A program made the position numbers and the translations under genes. A stretch of DNA of 64,000 nucleotides, from NCBI RefSeq assembly GCF_009469595.2, contig NZ_SSXV01000023.1:18462-82461 (forward strand), written 5' to 3'. Under the pieces are notes generated by a model. That model saw nothing but the letters and a program-made list of their open reading frames with translations, ran no database searches and had not been told where the DNA came from. This stretch comes from Thauera sp. 2A1 (lineage in GTDB: Bacteria; Pseudomonadota; Gammaproteobacteria; Burkholderiales; Rhodocyclaceae). Below are positions 28,502-38,034 of this stretch, in pieces; position 1 is the stretch's first letter, and the number at the start of each line of letters is the position of its first letter.

Positions 28502-28517
28502 CGCAAGCGCCATGCCA
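28502..28517 (-). promoter_or_regulatory. Sigma-54 (-24/-12) promoter match for the PQQ dehydrogenase
   Basis: Read on the minus strand: TGGCATG-GCGC-TTGCG. This matches TGGCACR-N4-TTGCW at all but two positions, with GG and GC exactly 10 bases apart. Predicted start of transcription is near 28491, leaving an untranslated leader of about 80 bases before the ATG at 28410. Confidence 0.65.
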
Positions 28518-28559
28518 CATCACCGAAAGCCTCAAGCGCCGCAGGATTGGCGGCTGCCT

Positions 28560-28600
28560 GCTGCTACAAGGGCTGCTACATCGGCTGCTCCACCTGCTCC
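28560..28600. repeat. 12-base direct repeats between divergent sigma-54 promoters
   Basis: GCTGCTACAAGG, GCTGCTACATCG, GCTGCTCCACCT and a partial GCTCC follow each other head to tail with a 12-base period. The location, 43-108 bases upstream of both promoter cores, is where enhancer-binding proteins usually bind, but spacing of 12 does not follow one helical turn exactly. Confidence 0.5.
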
Positions 28601-28707
28601 AGATTCGCGAGCGGCATCCGGTCAAGGCAGGATTTATTGAGCAATCGAGCAGGCGCGGCCGCGCCTCGGGGTCGATGCCGCCACGCCGCCACGGCTGTAC
28701 GCGTTGC

Positions 28708-28723
28708 TGGCATGTCGATTGCT
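28708..28723 (+). promoter_or_regulatory. Sigma-54 (-24/-12) promoter match for the SoxYZ-like operon
   Basis: TGGCATG-TCGA-TTGCT matches the sigma-54 consensus TGGCACR-N4-TTGCW at 15 of 16 positions with exact spacing. Predicted transcription start is near 28734, 33 bases before the ATG at 28767. Confidence 0.7.
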
Positions 28724-28766
28724 CGCGATCTGGACCCGTCCACGCCTGCAACACCCGGAGCAGACG

Positions 28767-29654
28767 ATGCCCGCACCCGGTTCGCGCGCCCTGAGCGCGC
28801 TGATGACCCCGCTGTTCGCCCTTCTCGCGTCCGCCCCTCTCACGTTCGCCCCTCTCGCGTTCGCCCTTCTCGCGTTCGCCGCGCCGGCGTCCGCGGCCTC
28901 GCCGCTGGCCGGTGGTCCCATGTCGCGCGGGCCTGCCAGCGACGCGGAAGCACTGGCCGATCCGCTGGGTTCGTCACGCTGGCAGGACATGCGGCGCGAA
29001 CTCTTCCGCGATGCCGCGGTGCGCTTCGACGCACGCGTGTCGGTCACCGCGCCACCCAACGCGGAGGACCCGCTCAACGTCCCGGTGAGCGTGGATGCGA
29101 GCGCGCTGCCGGACGTGCGCGAAGTGGTCGTGTTCGCCGACTTCAACCCCATCGTCAAGGTGCTGAGCTTCGCGCCCGTCGATGCCATCGCCACGCTCGG
29201 CTTCCGCCTCAAGTTGCAGCAGTCGTCGCCGATCCGCGCCGCGGCGCGCACCGGCGATGGCGTGTGGCATGTGGGCGGCGCGTGGGTGCGCACGCATGGC
29301 GGCGGCTGCACGCTGCCCTCGGTGGGCTCGGCCTCGCCGCTGTGGCAGCAGCACCTCAACGAGGTGAGCGGCCGGGTGTGGCACGGCGTCGGCCCGGGCG
29401 AACGCCTGCGCCTGCGGGTGATCCACCCGATGGACACCGGCCTCGCCGCCGGCATCCCGTCCTTCCATATCGAGGATCTTCTCGTCAGCGCTGCCGATGG
29501 CCGGCCGCTGATGCGCATCCACCCGTTCGAGCCGGTGTCGGAGAACCCGGTATTCACCCTCGACCTGCACAAGGGCACGTCCGCCTCCGGCGCGCTGCGC
29601 GTGAGCGGGCGCGACAACAACGGCAACCGCATCGACGCAGGAGTGGCGCAATGA
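28767..29654 (+). CDS. Quinoprotein dehydrogenase-associated SoxYZ-like carrier protein
   Basis: A 295-residue periplasmic protein that resembles a fusion of the sulfur-oxidation carrier subunits SoxY and SoxZ but is found with PQQ dehydrogenases rather than thiosulfate oxidation. It has a signal peptide (to about residue 44, ASA-ASP), a SoxY-like part ending with the carrier Cys in THGGGC (Cys181), and a SoxZ-like part with RVIHPMDTG, PSFHIEDLLV and HPFEPVSENPVFTLDL. The hydrophobic core of the signal peptide is built from a 15-base DNA repeat. The ATG at 28767 follows GGAG by six bases. Its stop overlaps the next start (ATGA, 29651-29654). The role in electron or intermediate relay is inferred from conserved neighbourhood. 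Confidence 0.85.
   Translation: MPAPGSRALSALMTPLFALLASAPLTFAPLAFALLAFAAPASAASPLAGGPMSRGPASDAEALADPLGSSRWQDMRRELFRDAAVRFDARVSVTAPPNAEDPLNVPVSVDASALPDVREVVVFADFNPIVKVLSFAPVDAIATLGFRLKLQQSSPIRAAARTGDGVWHVGGAWVRTHGGGCTLPSVGSASPLWQQHLNEVSGRVWHGVGPGERLRLRVIHPMDTGLAAGIPSFHIEDLLVSAADGRPLMRIHPFEPVSENPVFTLDLHKGTSASGALRVSGRDNNGNRIDAGVAQ
28815..28880 (+). repeat. 15-base tandem repeat encoding the signal-peptide core
   Basis: About 4.4 copies of TTCGCCCTTCTCGCG (copies at 28815, 28830, 28845, 28860, partial at 28875), differing at one to three positions. They encode FALLA-SAPLT-FAPLA-FALLA-FA. As 15 is a multiple of three, copy-number change would lengthen or shorten the signal peptide without a frameshift. 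Confidence 0.85.
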
Positions 29655-30661
29655 GCCGCACCAACCGCCTCGTCCGCCTGCTGCCCCTGCTCGGCAGCCT
29701 CGTCGCCATCGCGGCCCTCGCCCAGGCGCCGGCGCCAGCGGTGCCGCAGGTACCGCCTCCCGCGCGAGCGCCGGGCGTGACAGCCGATTTCGACTATCAC
29801 CTGCAGCCGCGCGAGGTCGCCGATGGCGTCTACATGATCGAAGGCAGGCGCGAGGATTTCTCCACCGAGAACGGCGGCAACATCGTCAACACCGGCTTCA
29901 TCGTCGGCAGCAGCGGCGTGATCGTCATCGACACCGGGCCGTCGCGCCGCTATGGCGAGCAGTTGCGCGCCGCGATCACGCGCATCACCCCGCTGCCGGT
30001 AGTGCTGACGCTGAACACCCACCACCACCCCGACCACTTCCTCGGCAACCAGGCCTTTCCGCCCGCCACCCTCGCCGCCCTGCCTGAGACGATCACCGGC
30101 ATCGAGACCGAAGGCGGCGCGTTCAACGACAACATGTACCGTCTCAACGGCGACTGGATGCGCGACACCGAGGTCGTGGTGCCGCAGCAGCGCATCGCCC
30201 CGGGCCGGCGCATGGTCGGCGGGCGCGACATCGAGCTGCTTGCGCTGGGCGGGCATACAGCCGCCGACCTGGTGGTGATCGACCATGCCACCGGCACGCT
30301 GTTCGCATCGGACCTGGTGTTCAACCATCGCGCGCCCACCACCCCGCACGCCGACCTGGCGCGTTGGATTGCTGCGCTGGCCTCGCTGGCCGAACTGCCG
30401 GTGCGCCACTATGTGCCCGGCCATGGTCCGGCCAGCGACGACGCCTCCCCCCTGCTTGAGACGCGCGCCTACCTGGAATGGCTGGGCCACGCCATCCACG
30501 AGGCCGCGGCCGGCGGCATGGACATGGCGGAGGTGCTCGCGCGTCCGGTGCCGTCGCGCTTTACCGCATTGGCGCTCGCGGACCGCGAGTACCGCCGCTC
30601 CGTGTCACACCTGTTTCCGGCTGCCGAGCGCGCCGCGCTCGCCACCTCCACGCCGCGCTAG
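29651..30661 (+). CDS. Quinoprotein relay system zinc metallohydrolase (SoxH-like)
   Basis: A 336-residue exported metallo-beta-lactamase-fold protein. A signal peptide covers residues 1 to about 25, followed by a Pro/Ala-rich linker. The zinc motif is THHHPDH (His124, His126, Asp128, His129), a further His is in ALGGHTAADLVV, and the late His is in YVPGHGP. Homologues accompany SoxYZ-like carriers and PQQ alcohol dehydrogenases in a conserved 'quinoprotein relay' set. The reaction is unknown, perhaps hydrolysis of a carrier-bound thioester. Translation is coupled to the carrier gene by ATGA. Confidence 0.85.
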   Translation: MSRTNRLVRLLPLLGSLVAIAALAQAPAPAVPQVPPPARAPGVTADFDYHLQPREVADGVYMIEGRREDFSTENGGNIVNTGFIVGSSGVIVIDTGPSRRYGEQLRAAITRITPLPVVLTLNTHHHPDHFLGNQAFPPATLAALPETITGIETEGGAFNDNMYRLNGDWMRDTEVVVPQQRIAPGRRMVGGRDIELLALGGHTAADLVVIDHATGTLFASDLVFNHRAPTTPHADLARWIAALASLAELPVRHYVPGHGPASDDASPLLETRAYLEWLGHAIHEAAAGGMDMAEVLARPVPSRFTALALADREYRRSVSHLFPAAERAALATSTPR

Positions 30662-30883
30662 CGCGACGCCACGCGCCGCGCGCGCGCCGGCACCGCGCCC
30701 CGATCCGCCTGCCGCCGCCGCGAATCCCGCCCGGCGCGTGACGCCTCGCACGCCCGCTCTGCGATCGTCGCCCGACTCCAGGCGCCATTCGCCATAATTC
30801 CTCAGTTAAAGCATGGTTTCTGCCCTGCATGAGGCACGCCATGCCTTGCCCAGCATGGCACCGGAAACGGACTGGATACCCAG

Positions 30884-31879
30884 ATGGCGCAGTCGCCTCC
30901 ACCCTCGGCCGCTTGCAAGGTTCGCCGCCGCCTCCTCGCGGCGCTGCCGGCCTTTGGGCTGCTGACCTTGCAGGGCTGCACGCCCCCGGCACCGTTGGTG
31001 ATCGCAGCGCACACCTGGCCCGGCTACGAGTTCATGTTTCTCGCCCGCGACCTCGGCTGGCTCGGCACCAGCGGCGTTTCCCTGACGAGGACGAGTTCGG
31101 CGACGGAATCCATCCGCGAGCTTGAACAGGGACGCGTGGACGGCGCCGCCCTGACGCTGGACGAGGTCCTGCGCGTACGCGCCAGCGGCACCGCCCTCAC
31201 CATCGTCCTGGTGTTCGACATCTCGGCCGGCGCCGACGTGGTGCTGGCACGTGGCAACATCGAGGCCCTGCCCGCGCTGCGCGGCCGGCGCATTGGCGTG
31301 GAAAGCGGCACGGTGGGCGCGCTGATGTTGCGCAAGCTGATGGTCGCGGCAGAGCTGCAGGACGCGGACATCATCGCCGAGGCCTTGCCGGCCGACGAAC
31401 ACCTTGGCGCCTGGCAGGCCGGCCGGCTCGACGCAATCGTGACCTACGAGCCCACCGCCACGCTGATCGAGCAGACAGGCGCCCGGCGCATCTTCGACAG
31501 CCGCATGTTTCCGCCTCTGGTCATCGACGTGCTCGCGGTCCGCCGCGAGATCCTCCATGCGCGTCGGGACGACCTGCGCGCCCTTGCGCGCGCGCATTTC
31601 CGTGCGCTGCGGCATTTCACCCGGCATCGCCTGGACGCGGCCCATCGCCTTGCGGCGCGCATGAAGTTATCCCCCGAGGGCGTGCTCGACACCTATCGCG
31701 GGCTCGAGTTGCCCGATGTCGCACAGAATCGCGACCTGCTCGGCGGCACGGCCCCGCGTCTTGCCCCGACGCTTGCAGAAGTGTCGCGACTGATGCTCGA
31801 GCTCGGCTCCCTGCCGCATGCCGACAAGCTTGCCGGGATCGTGTCCGATGTGGCGCTTCCCCAGGGGAACTTCCAGTGA
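30884..31879 (+). CDS. Solute-binding lipoprotein, NitT/TauT/SsuA-like, without cognate ABC genes
   Basis: A 331-residue periplasmic binding protein with a lipobox (LQGC, Cys32). The fold is that of the NMT1/SsuA type: VIAAHTWPGYEFMFLARDLGWLG near 39-61, ELEQGRVDGAALTLDEVLR near 78, RRIGVESGTVGALMLRKLM near 130, and GRLDAIVTYEPTATLIE near 170. No permease or ATPase gene is adjacent. Instead its stop overlaps the start of a diguanylate cyclase gene (GTGA, 31876-31879), so it may be a lipid-anchored co-receptor for signalling. It lies 222 bases after the metallohydrolase gene. Confidence 0.82.
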   Translation: MAQSPPPSAACKVRRRLLAALPAFGLLTLQGCTPPAPLVIAAHTWPGYEFMFLARDLGWLGTSGVSLTRTSSATESIRELEQGRVDGAALTLDEVLRVRASGTALTIVLVFDISAGADVVLARGNIEALPALRGRRIGVESGTVGALMLRKLMVAAELQDADIIAEALPADEHLGAWQAGRLDAIVTYEPTATLIEQTGARRIFDSRMFPPLVIDVLAVRREILHARRDDLRALARAHFRALRHFTRHRLDAAHRLAARMKLSPEGVLDTYRGLELPDVAQNRDLLGGTAPRLAPTLAEVSRLMLELGSLPHADKLAGIVSDVALPQGNFQ

Positions 31880-33459
31880 GCCGGATTCGCCATGCGAGCG
31901 CGGCGCTGATGATGGCCCTTTCGGCCCTCTGGCTGCTGCCCGGAACGCATCCCGCGGCAGCGGCGAGCGGCGACACCGACCTCACCATAGGGGTGGTGAA
32001 GAACCATTCCCCCGACGTCACGCTGCGCCAGATGCAGACGCTCGCCGACTACCTGAGCGCCGGGCTGGGCGACACGCGGGTGTCGCTGCGGGTGATGGAT
32101 CTCGACGAAATCGACGCCGCCAGCGCAAGGCACCAGCTCGATTTCCTGTTGACCTCGCCATCGCAGTACGTGCAGTTGAAGCGCCGCAACGGGCTGTCGG
32201 GCGCACTCGCCACGCTCGTCGCCGGTGAGGGCGGCAAGCCGCTCTCCGCAATCGGCGGCGCGATCGTCGTCCGCGCCGACCGAAACGACATCCGCACGCT
32301 GGCAGACCTCGCGACGCGGCGGATCGCCGCTGCCGCACCGCAGTCACTGGGCGGCTACCAGGCGCAGCTATGGGCGCTGCACGACGCCGGACTCCCCCTG
32401 CCCAACGCCGGTCAAATCGAGTTCGCCGGCCTGCCGCAGGACCGCGTGGTGGACCTGGTGCTGCGCGGCAAGGCCGATGCCGGCTTCGTACTCGGCGGCA
32501 TCGTCGAGGAAATGGTTCGCAATGGGAGGCTGGAGCCGGATGCGCTGAAATTCATCAACGCCCAGGCGCTGCCGGATTATCCGTACACGGTGTCGACCTA
32601 CCTGTACCCGCAAGCGCCCTTCGTCGTGCTGCCGCACGTCAGCGAAAGCCTCTCGCGGCGGGTCGCAGCCCTGCTCCTGTCGATGCCCGCCCAGCCGGAC
32701 GGAAGCGGCAACCACTACGCGTTCACCATCCCGGCCGACTACGCCGGTGTCGAGGAGATCATGCGCGAACTGCGCCTGCCACCTTTCGACACCTTGCCGC
32801 GCTTCGGCTTGCACGACGTATGGCACCAGTATCAGTGGGAAATGCTCGCAGCCTCCTCCGCCGCGTTCGTCATCGCCACACTGGTGCTGATGCTGCTGCT
32901 GCGCAATCGCGAGATCCGCTACATGGCGCAGCATGACGCCCTCACCGGCCTGGCGAACCGAGCCCTGTTCACCGACCTCGTCGCCAGCACCATTGCCGCG
33001 GCACGCCGCGACCACGGCGTGCTGGCGCTGCTGCTCATCGACCTCGACCACTTCAAGTCCGTCAACGACACCCTCGGCCACGCCGCCGGTGACGTGGTGC
33101 TGGCCCAGTTCGCATCGCGCCTGCGCTCGGCCATCCGTGAATCGGACACGGCGGCGCGCATCGGCGGTGACGAGTTCATGGTCCTGCTGCGCAACGTCCA
33201 CGATGCCGCGGACGCGCTGCGCGTCGCCGAGAAGATCCGTGCGGTCTCGAAGCAGCCCGTGGTGACGGAGCGGCAGACGGTGACGCTCTCGGTCAGCATC
33301 GGCGTGGCGCTCTACCCGGAACACGGCAGCGGCCTGGAGGACTTGTCGCGGCGGGCGGACGAGGCCATGTACCAGATGAAGACAGCAGGCCGTGACGCAG
33401 TCGCGCTCTACCGGCCCGCTCCTCCCCAGCCGCCGGCCGACGCGGCATCGGCGGCATGA
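31876..33459 (+). CDS. Diguanylate cyclase with periplasmic PhnD-like binding domain
   Basis: A 527-residue membrane signalling protein that would make cyclic di-GMP in response to a periplasmic ligand. It has a signal peptide (to about residue 30), a PhnD/SsuA-type binding domain (about 35-310, with LTIGVVKNHSPDVTLRQMQTLADYLS and LDFLLTSPSQYVQL) and one membrane helix (about 325-347). The GGDEF domain (about 355-515) has GGDEF at 430-434 and an RESD inhibitory site five residues before it, so it is probably active and product-inhibited. It starts with GTG overlapping the stop of the lipoprotein gene. Translational coupling suggests the two act as a pair. Confidence 0.9.
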   Translation: MSRIRHASAALMMALSALWLLPGTHPAAAASGDTDLTIGVVKNHSPDVTLRQMQTLADYLSAGLGDTRVSLRVMDLDEIDAASARHQLDFLLTSPSQYVQLKRRNGLSGALATLVAGEGGKPLSAIGGAIVVRADRNDIRTLADLATRRIAAAAPQSLGGYQAQLWALHDAGLPLPNAGQIEFAGLPQDRVVDLVLRGKADAGFVLGGIVEEMVRNGRLEPDALKFINAQALPDYPYTVSTYLYPQAPFVVLPHVSESLSRRVAALLLSMPAQPDGSGNHYAFTIPADYAGVEEIMRELRLPPFDTLPRFGLHDVWHQYQWEMLAASSAAFVIATLVLMLLLRNREIRYMAQHDALTGLANRALFTDLVASTIAAARRDHGVLALLLIDLDHFKSVNDTLGHAAGDVVLAQFASRLRSAIRESDTAARIGGDEFMVLLRNVHDAADALRVAEKIRAVSKQPVVTERQTVTLSVSIGVALYPEHGSGLEDLSRRADEAMYQMKTAGRDAVALYRPAPPQPPADAASAA

Positions 33460-33496
33460 AGGCTTGTCGCCGTACGCCGGCCCGGGTGGCGAGGAT

Positions 33497-34434
33497 TCAG
33501 GCCGCCGCCTCGCTCACCGGCCTGGCAAGCGCCTGGCTCACCATCGCCTCGGTCAGCTCCGGCGCGCACAGTTCGATGAAACGATAGGCGAAGCCGCGCA
33601 GGTAGTGCCCGCGGCGCACCGCGATGCGGGTGACGTTCTCGGGGAACAGATGGCGGCTGTCCAGACAGCGCAGGCCGCCATCGCGCGCCGGATTGAAGGC
33701 CATCGACGCCAGGATGCCGACCCCCAGGCCGAGCTCCACATAGGTCTTGATCACGTCCGCGTCCAGGGCCGACATCGCGACGTCCGGCACCAGCCCCGCG
33801 CGGGCGAAAGCCTGGTCGATGCGCGCGCGGCCGGTGAAGCCTTCGTGATAGGTGATGACGGGAAAGCGCGCGATCGCCGCCAGCGTCAGCGGCTGTACCG
33901 ATTCGAGCGGATGGCCTGCCGGCACCAGCACCGAGTGGTGCCAACTGTAGTAGGGGAATGAGGCCAGTTCGGGCACCTCGGCGACGGCCTCGGTCGCGAT
34001 GCCGATGTCCGCCTCGCCGTCGAGCAGCATCTGCACCAGTTCCTCGGGACTTGCCTGGTGCAGCTTCAGATAGACCCGGGGGAAGGCGTGCTTGAAGCTG
34101 GTCACCACCTTGGGCAGCGCATAGCGCGCCTGAGTGTGGGTGGTGGCGATCGTCAGCGTGCCCTCGTCGCGGTTGCTGTACTGCTCGGCCAGGCGCTTGA
34201 TGTTGCCGGCGTCGAGCAGCATGCGCTCGACCATCACCACGAGTTCCTTGCCCGGCTCGGTGAGGCCGAGCAGGCGCTTGCCCTTGCGCACGAAGAGCTC
34301 GATGCCGAGTTCGTCCTCGAGATCCTTGATGTGCTTGGACACCCCGGACTGCGAGGTGAACAGCGCGTTGGCCACCTCGGTGAGGTTGAAGCCGCGCCGC
34401 ACGGTCTCGCGGATGATGCGCAACTGCTGAAAGT

Positions 34435-34438
<4 letters not shown>
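33497..34438 (-). CDS. cysB: LysR-type regulator CysB
   Basis: Activates sulfate uptake and cysteine synthesis genes when N-acetylserine signals sulfur shortage. The 313-residue product starts MNFQQLRIIRETVRRGFNLTEVANALFTSQSGVSKHIKDLEDELG, the winged helix of the CysB group. The effector domain has TTHTQARYALP near 100, YYSWHHSVLVPAGHPL near 165 and TYHEGFTGRARID near 196. CysB and its paralogue Cbl are similar; the location inside a sulfate permease operon favours CysB. Its ATG overlaps the cysA stop by four bases (34435-34438), so the regulator is co-transcribed with the genes it probably controls. Confidence 0.9.
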
Positions 34439-35543
<1,105 letters not shown>

Positions 35544-35547
<4 letters not shown>

Positions 35548-36449
35548 GATGCGTCGTCCTGTTTTTCATTGTGCGCCGCAGCGGCGCGATGTTCCACCCA
35601 CGTCTTTAGGCCGAGCGTGACCAAAGCCAGCATCGCCAGCAGGGAGGCCACCGCGAAGGCTGCGGCGAACTGGTATTCGTTGTAGAGAATCTCGACGTGC
35701 AGCGGCAGGGTGTTGGTCTCGCCGCGGATGTGGCCCGACACCACGCTCACCGCGCCGAACTCGCCCATCGCCCGCGCGTTGGTGAGGATCACGCCATACA
35801 TCAGGCCCCACTTGATGTTGGGCAGCGTGACATGCCAGAAGGTCTGCCAGCCGTTGGCCCCGAGCACCACCGCGGCCTCCTCCTCTTCCTTGCCCTGCGC
35901 CTCCATCAGCGGGATCAATTCGCGCGCGACGAAAGGGAAGGTCACGAACACAGTGGCCAGCACGATGCCCGGCACGGCGAAGATGATCTTGACGTCGTGC
36001 TCCGACAGCCACGGCCCCAGCCAGCCCTGCGCGCCGAACACCAGCACGTAGATCAGGCCGGCGATCACCGGCGACACCGAGAACGGCAGGTCGATCAGCG
36101 TGATCAGGAAGTGCTTGCCGCGAAACTCGAACTTGGCGATCGCCCACGCCGCCGCGACGCCGAACACCAGGTTCAGCGGCACCGCGATCAGCGCCGCGAG
36201 CAGCGTCAGCCTCACCGCCGACAGCGCATCCGGGTCGAGCAGCGCGGTAAGGTAGGTCTCCCAGCCCTTGCGCAGCGCCTCGACCAGGACCGCCACCAGC
36301 GGCATCAGCAGGAACACCGCGAAGAAGCTCAGCGACAGGCCGATGATGATCCACTTGACGAGCGGCGTCTCGCGCGTCGCCGCCTTCGATTCGAAGCGGG
36401 CCGCACCGTCGCCTGCGCCGCTCCACTGCATTGCCACTGCGCCCGACAT
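35544..36449 (-). CDS. cysW: Sulfate ABC transporter permease CysW
   Basis: One of two inner-membrane channel subunits for sulfate. The 301-residue product has about six membrane helices, ITLIDLPFSVSPVIAGLIYVLVFG near 120 and the coupling EAA loop around LIPLMEAQGKEEEEAAVVLGANGWQTFWHVTLPNIKWGL near 185-225. The C-terminal GEFGAVSVVSGHIRGETNTLPLHVEILYNEY is characteristic of CysW. The start MSGAVAMQW at 36449 overlaps the cysT stop by one base (TGATG). Confidence 0.95.
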
Positions 36450-37300
36450 CAGCGGTTCCTCCCGGTTCCGGGTTTGTGAAATGAGGCGGTCCATGCCTGC
36501 AGGCCGTTGATCACCAGCAGCAGCGTGAAGGAGAACATCAGCATCACCACTGCGATCGCGGTCGCCCCGGTGTAGTCGTACTGCTCGAGCTTGGTGATGA
36601 TCATCAGCGGCGTGATCTCCGACACCATCGGGATGTTGCCGGCGATGAAGATCACCGAGCCGTACTCACCCACCGCGCGGGCAAAAGCGAGCGCGAAACC
36701 GGTCAGCAGTGCCGGCAGCAGCACCGGCAGGATCACGTGGCGGAAGATCTGCCAGCGCACCGCGCCCAGGCTGGCCGCAGCCTCTTCCAGCTCAGTGTCG
36801 AGGTCTTCCAGGATGGGCTGCACCGTGCGCACCACGAAAGGCAGGCCGATGAACACCAGCGCCACCAGCACGCCCAGCGGCTTGAACGCCACCTGGATGC
36901 CCAGCGGCTCGAGCAACTGGCCGATCCAGCCGTTCTTCGCATACAGCGCGGTCAGCGCGATGCCCGCGACCGCGGTGGGCAGCGCGAACGGCAGGTCAAC
37001 CAGCGCATCGATCAGCTTCTTGCCCGGAAACGTGTAGCGCACCAGCGCCCAGGCCAGCATCAGGCCGAACACCGCGTTGATCGCCGCCGCCAGCAACGAC
37101 ATGCCGAAGGACAGCTTGTAGGACGCCACCACGCGCGGCGCGGTGACCACTGCCCAGAACTGATCGAAGGTGAGCGTAAAGGTTTTCAGGAACACCGCCG
37201 CCAGCGGCACCAGCACGATCAGCGACAGGTAGGCCAGCGTGTAGCCAAGGGTGAGCCGGAAGCCCGGCAGCACGCGGAAGGAGCGGGCCGGGGCATTCAT
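36449..37300 (-). CDS. cysT: Sulfate ABC transporter permease CysT (CysU)
   Basis: The partner channel subunit of CysW. The 283-residue product has about six membrane helices with LVDLPFALPTAVAGIALTALYA near 105. The EAA loop is ILEDLDTELEEAAASLGAVRWQIFRHVILPVLLPALLTG near 165-200, followed by ARAVGEYGSVIFIAGNIPMVSEITPLMI, the CysT signature. It is the first gene of cysT-cysW-cysA-cysB. No sulfate-binding protein gene (sbp or cysP) is next to it, so the binding protein must be encoded elsewhere. Confidence 0.95.
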   Translation of the reverse strand: MNAPARSFRVLPGFRLTLGYTLAYLSLIVLVPLAAVFLKTFTLTFDQFWAVVTAPRVVASYKLSFGMSLLAAAINAVFGLMLAWALVRYTFPGKKLIDALVDLPFALPTAVAGIALTALYAKNGWIGQLLEPLGIQVAFKPLGVLVALVFIGLPFVVRTVQPILEDLDTELEEAAASLGAVRWQIFRHVILPVLLPALLTGFALAFARAVGEYGSVIFIAGNIPMVSEITPLMIITKLEQYDYTGATAIAVVMLMFSFTLLLVINGLQAWTASFHKPGTGRNR

Positions 37301-37409
37301 GGCGCCCTCCCGAACGGCTCGCGGCCCGAAGCATCGTGAATGAGGAACATGGGGAGCATCTTTCGTCTGCGTAATGAAGCAGAGTCTAAGAGCCCCGGCT
37401 TGCGATCAA

Positions 37410-37445
37410 TAAATAATAAAAATCGCGTTTGTTATTCAGTTTTCT
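37410..37445 (-). promoter_or_regulatory. AT-rich promoter region of the cysTWAB operon
   Basis: In a GC-rich genome, 37410-37445 is strikingly AT-rich (AATAAATAATAAAAAT-like). On the minus strand TATTAT (37418-37413) can act as a -10 box; no good -35 box is present, as expected for a CysB-activated promoter. It is 110-145 bases upstream of cysT. Confidence 0.42.
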
Positions 37446-37501
37446 GCTAACGAGTGCTCAGCGGATCTGCGCGCAGCGATCCGTCGCCGCGTGTGCGCGG
37501 G

Positions 37502-37801
37502 CTATAGCTCTTCGTCGTCACCGCGGGCGACGACCTGATCCTCGATGCGGATTCCCTGCGCGAAACCGCAACCCCGCACATGACCGTAGGCATCGTCGAT
37601 GCGCTCGAACCACAACATCTCGTCGTCGGCGCCCAGCAGCAGGTGGCCCACCGCCAGTTCGGGTTCGTCCTCGTCGGCCACGAAGGCCCAGACGTTCCAC
37701 GGCGTCGACGCCTCCTCGGCGCCGGCCTCCCACTGCCGCAGGATGACCACGCGCAACACCTTGTCGGCCTGCGCCGCGCACCGGAAATCGTTCGGATTCA
37801 T
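37502..37801 (-). CDS. Conserved-looking hypothetical acidic protein
   Basis: I do not recognise this 99-residue protein. It is strongly acidic (DEDEPELAVG, GADDEMLWFERIDDAYGHVRG), has no signal peptide or membrane segment, and contains three tryptophans (EQWEAG-type, PWNVWAFV, MLWFERI), suggesting a small folded domain. Codon usage is like its neighbours. It lies between cysT and a PLP enzyme gene, on the minus strand, with its own spacer. Confidence 0.55.
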   Translation of the reverse strand: MNPNDFRCAAQADKVLRVVILRQWEAGAEEASTPWNVWAFVADEDEPELAVGHLLLGADDEMLWFERIDDAYGHVRGCGFAQGIRIEDQVVARGDDEEL

Positions 37802-38034
37802 CTCTCTCCCTTCCTCGGGGCTGCCAATGGGCCACGATCATCGCACAGGCGCAGGCAGCAGCAGGATTGCCCTGCGACAACGCAGCCGACGCCAGGCGGT
37901 GGCCAAACAGGCACATGGCCGATTAGCATTTCGGACTTCGCCTCCTGCCTGCCCGCTTGCGTGCCGCAGACAGGCACCATTTTTCACCGCCGGGCCGCCG
38001 CATCGCGGCTGCGCCCCGCCCCCAGGACATCACG

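Larger units (their letters stand above)
28411..28766. other. 356-base divergent intergenic control region
   Basis: The longest gene-free stretch in the window, between the PQQ dehydrogenase and SoxYZ-like genes. It holds an outward-facing sigma-54 promoter match on each strand (28502-28517 minus, 28708-28723 plus) and a 12-base tandem repeat between them (28560-28600). No small gene with a good ribosome binding site was found in it. Confidence 0.7.

Noticed and set aside
28547..30661. 704-codon frame suggesting a large fusion ending in the metallohydrolase
   Set aside because: The first half is out of frame with the SoxYZ-like gene, which has better motifs, a signal peptide and ribosome binding site. 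The hydrolase starts at 29651 with its own signal peptide.
30814..30829. Weak sigma-54-like element before the solute-binding lipoprotein (TGGTTTC-N4-CTGCA)
   Set aside because: Spacing is right but five positions differ from consensus.
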